Source of the DNA: an uncultured Xanthobacteraceae bacterium
GTDB taxonomy: Bacteria > Pseudomonadota > Alphaproteobacteria > Rhizobiales > Xanthobacteraceae
Direction of reading: 5' to 3'
Assembly (NCBI GenBank): GCA_955652195.1
Contig: CATPBC010000148.1
Span: 1-9,944, forward strand
DNA length: 9,944 nucleotides
Positions 6,252-9,944 of the stretch are shown piece by piece (positions within the stretch are counted from its first letter, which is position 1; the number at the start of each line of letters is the position of its first letter). Under the pieces are notes generated by a model, which worked only from the letters and a program-made list of their open reading frames with translations, was not told the DNA's origin and searched no databases. Made by a program: the position numbers and the translations under genes.

Positions 6252-6941
6252 CTAGTTCGGGCAAACCGCGCCGGTCTTCACCCAGGCGTCGAGCAGCGCT
6301 CCTGCTTGCATTTGCGTGCCCGGTGCGGGGCGGCGATCGCCGCCGGGCGCCCAGGCCCAGCCGACCAAATGATCGGCCCCAACATGATGCACGATCTCGT
6401 CCAGCGAGCGGCCGCCGTTGCGCGCGGGATCCTTGATTTGAGCGCAGATCTGGCCGAGCGTTTTGCCCTCCCATGCCATGTCGCGCGGCGCGAGATGCCA
6501 GGCAGGGTCGCCCGGCACCCGGCTGGGTTCGAAATTCGCCGGCTGATGACAAATCGGACAGCGCATCGCTGGCAGCCCGAAACCGTCGGCGCCGCGCTCG
6601 ACCGGCGGCTGATGCAGGCGGCGGTCGTCGCCCTGGCGCGGGCGATCGCCGGCTGGATGGCAGTTCACGCAGCGCGGATGCGTCAGCACTTTACCGGCCT
6701 CGGTAAATAAAGCTGCCGAGCGCGCCGCGGTGTCGTTGATTGCGGCAAAACTTTCCGGCGTCGCCAAGGCCTCGGAACTGTCTGCAACCGCCCGTCCGGA
6801 AAATACGCTCGTCAGCAGGGCGGCAATCGCGACGACGATCACGGCCGCAGCGGCGATCGTTGGCCCAGGCTTGAATTTCACGACGCGGCGCCTCGCGGTT
6901 GAATTGCCTTCGAGCATTGAGCTTTCATCATTGCGGCGCAT
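6252..6941 (-). CDS. Anchored cytochrome c with two heme motifs, hydroxylase partner
   Basis: A protein of 229 residues. A basic stretch and a hydrophobic segment (about 28-47) form an uncleaved anchor or signal sequence, placing the rest in the periplasm. Two heme attachment motifs follow: C91-V-N-C94-H95 and C128-P-I-C131-H132. C166 and C227 could form a disulfide. The order [12 protein letters not shown] fits the small proteins annotated as an extra 'isoquinoline 1-oxidoreductase subunit' beside molybdenum hydroxylase genes. Its likely job is to accept electrons from the [2Fe-2S] subunit encoded just upstream. The start is uncertain: ATG 6941 is chosen, ATG 6917 is possible, and neither has a good ribosome binding site. 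A GTG at 6989 is rejected because it lies inside a dispersed repeat. The gap to the [2Fe-2S] gene is 64 bp and is mostly that repeat. Confidence 0.85.
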   Translation of the reverse strand: MRRNDESSMLEGNSTARRRVVKFKPGPTIAAAAVIVVAIAALLTSVFSGRAVADSSEALATPESFAAINDTAARSAALFTEAGKVLTHPRCVNCHPAGDRPRQGDDRRLHQPPVERGADGFGLPAMRCPICHQPANFEPSRVPGDPAWHLAPRDMAWEGKTLGQICAQIKDPARNGGRSLDEIVHHVGADHLVGWAWAPGGDRRPAPGTQMQAGALLDAWVKTGAVCPN

Positions 6942-6957
6942 CGGCCGATTGTTGTTT

Positions 6958-7006
6958 AAGCATGATCGTTTCCAAAAACCGACATCCACTTTTCGAGATC
7001 ATGCTT
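6958..7006. repeat. Dispersed palindrome AAGCATGATC...GATCATGCTT within the hydroxylase operon
   Basis: Perfect 10-bp arms lie at 6958-6967 and 6997-7006, separated by 29 nt that themselves are partly complementary (TTTCC-AAAAA / CTTTT region). This is a dispersed element familiar from Bradyrhizobium and related genomes. Its right arm overlaps the last base of the [2Fe-2S] gene's TAA stop codon, and it separates that gene from the cytochrome c gene. Confidence 0.75.
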
Positions 7007-7521
7007 TAGGCAAGGTAACGCTGCGGATCGGCCAGGATCACATCGCGCACGGCCTCATGATATTTGATGTAGCCGGTGCAACGGCAGAGATGGCCGTCGA
7101 GCGCCTCGGCGATGGTTTTCTCAAGCTCGGCGCGCGCCACGCGTTTTCTCGCCAGCCGCTCGAGCAGCACCTGACTCTCGTTGAGAAACCCCGCAGTGCA
7201 ATAGCCGCACTGAAAGGCGAAGTGCTCGATGAAAGCTTTTTGCAGTACGGAGAGCTCGCCGTTCTTGGCATGGCCCTCGACGGTGCGGATCGATTTGCCG
7301 TCGAAGCGCACCGCCGGGACGATGCAGGTCGGGCTCGTGTAGCTGGTGCCGTCCGGATTATCGACGATCACGGCGCAGCTCAAACACTGCGCCGCGCCGC
7401 AGCCGAATTTGGTGCCGGTGAGGCCGAGATATTCGCGCAGATAATCGTTCATGGTGAGTTCGTCGCGCACTTCCGTCGGCCCATATCCGCGACCATTGAT
7501 CGTCACGTTCAACACCGTCAC
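7006..7521 (-). CDS. [2Fe-2S] subunit of isoquinoline 1-oxidoreductase/xanthine dehydrogenase-type molybdenum hydroxylase
   Basis: A protein of 171 residues, the usual size for the small subunit (IorA/CoxS type). The N-terminal plant-type ferredoxin cluster uses C41, C46, C49 and C66 in [10 protein letters not shown]. The C-terminal helical domain has Q-C105-G-Y-C108-T-A-G-F and L-C146-R-C148-T-G-Y for the second cluster, which sits next to the molybdopterin. It carries electrons from the molybdenum site to the outside acceptor, probably the cytochrome c encoded next. The start is a GTG at 7521, overlapping the stop of the molybdopterin gene as GTGA, with AAAGGAG 7 nt upstream; this translational coupling decides the start. 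A much longer open frame reaching 8247 is only an out-of-frame reading of the molybdopterin gene. Odd points are A44, L47 and S48 where the family usually has glycine or alanine, and T-A-G for the common T-P-G. No signal sequence is present; it would be exported with its partner if that has a Tat signal. Confidence 0.94.
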   Translation of the reverse strand: MTVLNVTINGRGYGPTEVRDELTMNDYLREYLGLTGTKFGCGAAQCLSCAVIVDNPDGTSYTSPTCIVPAVRFDGKSIRTVEGHAKNGELSVLQKAFIEHFAFQCGYCTAGFLNESQVLLERLARKRVARAELEKTIAEALDGHLCRCTGYIKYHEAVRDVILADPQRYLA

Positions 7522-9944
7522 GTCAGCACTCCTTTGAGCATCTGCTGGGTCACCGGCAAGGACCGGAAGCGATGGCCGGTGCCATCGTAAATGGCGTTGA
7601 GAAGCGCGGGGACCACCGGGATCATCACGACTTCCGCCATGCCCTTGGGCCGTTCGTTGGCGTCGACCGGCGGCAGCACCTCGATCTCGAGATCGCGCAG
7701 CGGCAGGTCCGACCCGCGTACGACCAGATATTGTCCGAGATTCCATTTGCCGTTGCCGGGCCCGTCTTCGTAGAGCGGCAGCGTTTCCAGGAACGTGTGG
7801 CCGACCCCCATCGCGAACCCGCCTTGCGCCTGGCCGGTCACGACTTGGGGCACCAATGCGTTGCCGCACTCGAACACGCTGTAGGCCTTGGCGATGCGCA
7901 ACGCGCCGGTTGAGCGATTGATCTCGACGCGGACCAGCGTGCCGCACTGCGCCGTATAGGTTGGTCCGCTTTGATTGAGGTCGGTCGGCGGAAACTTGAC
8001 GCTGCTGCGATCGAGACGGGCGAACTTGCCGGCGCCGCGGCGGAGCGCGAGAGCGTCGATGTCGGCCGTCCAGGTCTGTCCGTCGATCCTGAAATCGGCT
8101 TGCGACCAGGCCCAGCGATTGAAACCATGGGCCATCGCGCCGGTCACGCGGTTGCGCGCATGCGCCCGCGCCGAAATCTCCGAAAGCGCGAGCGGCGGCA
8201 GTCCTGGCGCGTTCAATTGGCCATCCTTCCAGCGCGCGGTCTGCCATTGCCCCGCGCGATCATCCTTCGGCGCGATGCGCCACAAATCCAGCGCGGCGGG
8301 CCACAGGCCAAAGCGGAAGATCACGCGCGCGGCCTCGGCCGCTGCATGCGTCCCGACATGGGCGCCGGTCGAGGCGGCCGTGGCCGAGGAAATTTCCGGG
8401 ACCCAGCGCGGATTGCGCGCCGCGGCGTCCTGCGTCTTCTGATCGATCTTGTGAGAATCACCGGAGCTCACGAGCGCGAGTGGACCGAAAGCATCGGTTT
8501 GCGCGAGCGCAACTTCGTCGGCGACGCCGCCCAGATAGCCCGCGACCCGGTTGGCGACGGCGGTGCCGAGAGCGGTGCCCATCTCCGTACCGTCGATCCG
8601 GATTGCGATCCGGCCATTCGGGTCGATTTCCACCGCCGCCAAGGAAGTGTCCCCTCCGGTGCCGTAGTTTTTGGTGGCGCAAGCGACGCCGGTACCGACG
8701 AGAATTCCCGCCTCTTTTCCGCGCATCTTCTCCGCGGCGCGCTCGCGCCAGATCGCGTGCTGCTCGAGCTTGTCCAAAATTTCCGGCGTGCGAACCGAGA
8801 CGCTGTACGTATTTCCCACCATGATTCGTTCGCCGGTCTTGAGCGCATTGCGCCGCCGGAACTCGATCGGGTCGAGCGGCAACGCCGCGCACATTTCATC
8901 GACCAGCACTTCCAGCGCCGTCATCGTTTGCAGCGTCCCATAGCACCGCATCGAGCCCGCGGTCACCGCGCGCGAGGGCAGCGAAACCGTGGTGACGTCG
9001 ACCTTGGGAGCATAGTAGATGCCGAGCGCCGCGTAGGCTGCGACGGTCGCAATAGTGGGCGAAAAATTCGCTAAGCCGCCGGCGTGGAGCACGTGGTCGG
9101 CGGCAAAAGCGAAGATCTTGCCGGTGGCCCGATCGACGCCCATCCGCGTGTGCATCGAGAAGGCGTGCCGCTTGATCCCCGATTGGAATTGCTCGTAGCG
9201 ATTGTTCGCGAGCCGGACCGGGTGGCCGGGGAAGAACATCGCCGCGAGCGCGACATAAAGTGGAAATGGCGTATGGTCGCGTCCGCCGAATCCGCCGCCC
9301 ATATAGGCGAACTGCGTGTTGATGCGCGCCGGTTTGTGTGCGGCATCGGCTTCGCCGAGCAGGAAGGCGACGGACTCCGCAGCATCGGAGGGCGATTGCA
9401 CGCCGACGACGAGTTCGAGGTTCTTGCGGCTTGGGTCGTACCAAGCCAGACCGCTTTCCGGCTCGAGAAACATCGGATCGGCCGATTGCGTCTCGAATTG
9501 CCGCTCCAGCACCAGACGCGCCGGATTGTCCGCCGCAAGCTCGGCGCGAATGTCTTCGCCGTAACCCGCGGCTTCGGCATAGCCCAGCCCCGTCGGAATC
9601 GGCAGCCGTGCCCAGATCGGGCGCTCGGTGTTCTGGAACTTGCCGGGACTGACCCAGCCGTTCTTGACCGGCGAATAGACATCGGGCGCGTCCGGGGTCG
9701 GCCCCGCGACCCTCGTGAAACGAAAGGCAGCGTAGGGCGGCCGCGTGACGGGGCCGGTCTCCTCGCCGTATTTCACTACGGTCGCGTCGCGCAAAGCAAG
9801 CCGCGCCTGATCGAAGGAATCGAAATCCTCGAAGATCAAAAGTGCGATCGGCTGGCCGAGATAGAGCGGCGTCCTGCGGATCGGGCAGAACAAATCGCCT
9901 GCGTAAAATTCGGGAACCCGCGTGCCGATGCGCGCCAGATCTTC
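7518..9944 (-). CDS. Molybdopterin-binding large subunit, isoquinoline 1-oxidoreductase/xanthine dehydrogenase type (5' end cut off)
   Basis: The frame is open to the right edge; 808 residues are visible, so the true start lies outside and roughly 100 or more N-terminal residues may be missing. Counting from the edge, E-P-E-S-G lies at 161-165, G-G-G-F-G-G-R at 216-222, S-M-R-C-Y-G-T at 331-337 with D-P-I-E-F-R-R-R-N at 358-366, and G-Q-A-Q-G-G-F near 704-710. The C-terminal P-K-G-M-A-E771-V-V matches the G-x-G/A-E stretch that carries the catalytic glutamate of molybdenum hydroxylases. Together these place it in the large-subunit family that hydroxylates N-heterocycles, aldehydes or related compounds with water as oxygen source. 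IorB-like enzymes pass electrons to cytochrome c, which fits the neighbour. The substrate cannot be read from sequence. The stop overlaps the [2Fe-2S] gene's start by 4 nt. Any Tat signal would be in the missing part. The automated call 'isoquinoline 1-oxidoreductase' is a family label, not proof of substrate. Confidence 0.93.
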   Translation of the reverse strand, partial: EDLARIGTRVPEFYAGDLFCPIRRTPLYLGQPIALLIFEDFDSFDQARLALRDATVVKYGEETGPVTRPPYAAFRFTRVAGPTPDAPDVYSPVKNGWVSPGKFQNTERPIWARLPIPTGLGYAEAAGYGEDIRAELAADNPARLVLERQFETQSADPMFLEPESGLAWYDPSRKNLELVVGVQSPSDAAESVAFLLGEADAAHKPARINTQFAYMGGGFGGRDHTPFPLYVALAAMFFPGHPVRLANNRYEQFQSGIKRHAFSMHTRMGVDRATGKIFAFAADHVLHAGGLANFSPTIATVAAYAALGIYYAPKVDVTTVSLPSRAVTAGSMRCYGTLQTMTALEVLVDEMCAALPLDPIEFRRRNALKTGERIMVGNTYSVSVRTPEILDKLEQHAIWRERAAEKMRGKEAGILVGTGVACATKNYGTGGDTSLAAVEIDPNGRIAIRIDGTEMGTALGTAVANRVAGYLGGVADEVALAQTDAFGPLALVSSGDSHKIDQKTQDAAARNPRWVPEISSATAASTGAHVGTHAAAEAARVIFRFGLWPAALDLWRIAPKDDRAGQWQTARWKDGQLNAPGLPPLALSEISARAHARNRVTGAMAHGFNRWAWSQADFRIDGQTWTADIDALALRRGAGKFARLDRSSVKFPPTDLNQSGPTYTAQCGTLVRVEINRSTGALRIAKAYSVFECGNALVPQVVTGQAQGGFAMGVGHTFLETLPLYEDGPGNGKWNLGQYLVVRGSDLPLRDLEIEVLPPVDANERPKGMAEVVMIPVVPALLNAIYDGTGHRFRSLPVTQQMLKGVLT

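Noticed and set aside
7522..8247. Extension of the [2Fe-2S] frame to 413 codons
   Set aside because: The extra part only reads the molybdopterin gene in the wrong frame; the GTG at 7521 with AAAGGAG and a GTGA overlap is the true start.
7971..9074. A long plus-strand open frame (367 codons) opposite the molybdopterin gene
   Set aside because: It is arginine-rich with no protein pattern and lies wholly antisense to a strongly conserved gene; GC-rich codon use keeps such frames open by chance.

Overview
The window is GC-rich and comes from a proteobacterial chromosome, most likely an alphaproteobacterium of the order Hyphomicrobiales (Bradyrhizobium/Rhodopseudomonas/Xanthobacteraceae-like). 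The basis is codon use, the gene families, and several dispersed palindromic elements of a kind I associate with those genomes: an ATTCCCGCG-type hairpin, a long GTGGATG/CCGGCCATCCAC palindrome, a GTAGCCCG-type hairpin and an AAGCATGATC element. The species cannot be fixed from this sequence alone. I see no rRNA, tRNA, CRISPR array, insertion sequence or phage gene.

Layout. (1) 1-1353, minus strand: a two-gene redox unit. A four-helix cytochrome b561-type protein is followed 11 bp later by a sulfite-oxidase-fold molybdopterin oxidoreductase with a twin-arginine signal and a lipobox; the latter runs off the left edge. Just upstream of this unit (1369-1428) lie three related copies of a TGT...ACA operator-like sequence. 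(2) 1847-4587, plus strand: a compact three-gene cluster of a DUF2064 (TIGR04282-like) nucleotidyl/glycosyltransferase-fold protein, a radical SAM protein with a shortened SPASM domain, and a family 2 glycosyltransferase. (3) 4588-4783: the space between converging genes, filled with two different palindromic repeats. (4) 4784-6082, minus strand: an MFS transporter of the anion:cation symporter type. (5) 6252-9944, minus strand: a molybdenum hydroxylase operon of the isoquinoline 1-oxidoreductase type. It holds a molybdopterin subunit (cut by the right edge), a [2Fe-2S] subunit overlapping it by 4 nt, and an anchored cytochrome c with two CxxCH motifs.

How the parts may work together. Both minus-strand redox units pair a molybdenum enzyme with a dedicated electron carrier: cytochrome b for the sulfite-oxidase-like protein, cytochrome c for the hydroxylase. 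This suggests periplasmic or envelope oxidoreduction coupled to the respiratory chain. The MFS transporter, 169 bp beyond the cytochrome c gene, could import an organic acid or the product of the hydroxylase, but the sequence does not prove this. The central plus-strand cluster is the least understood part. A DUF2064 protein, a radical SAM enzyme and a DPM/DPG-like glycosyltransferase side by side look like a small pathway making a sugar-containing metabolite or lipid. It resembles in outline the radical SAM-associated transferase pairs annotated in arsenosugar-type clusters, but its radical SAM enzyme is not of the ArsS type. It is the best candidate here for an undescribed system.
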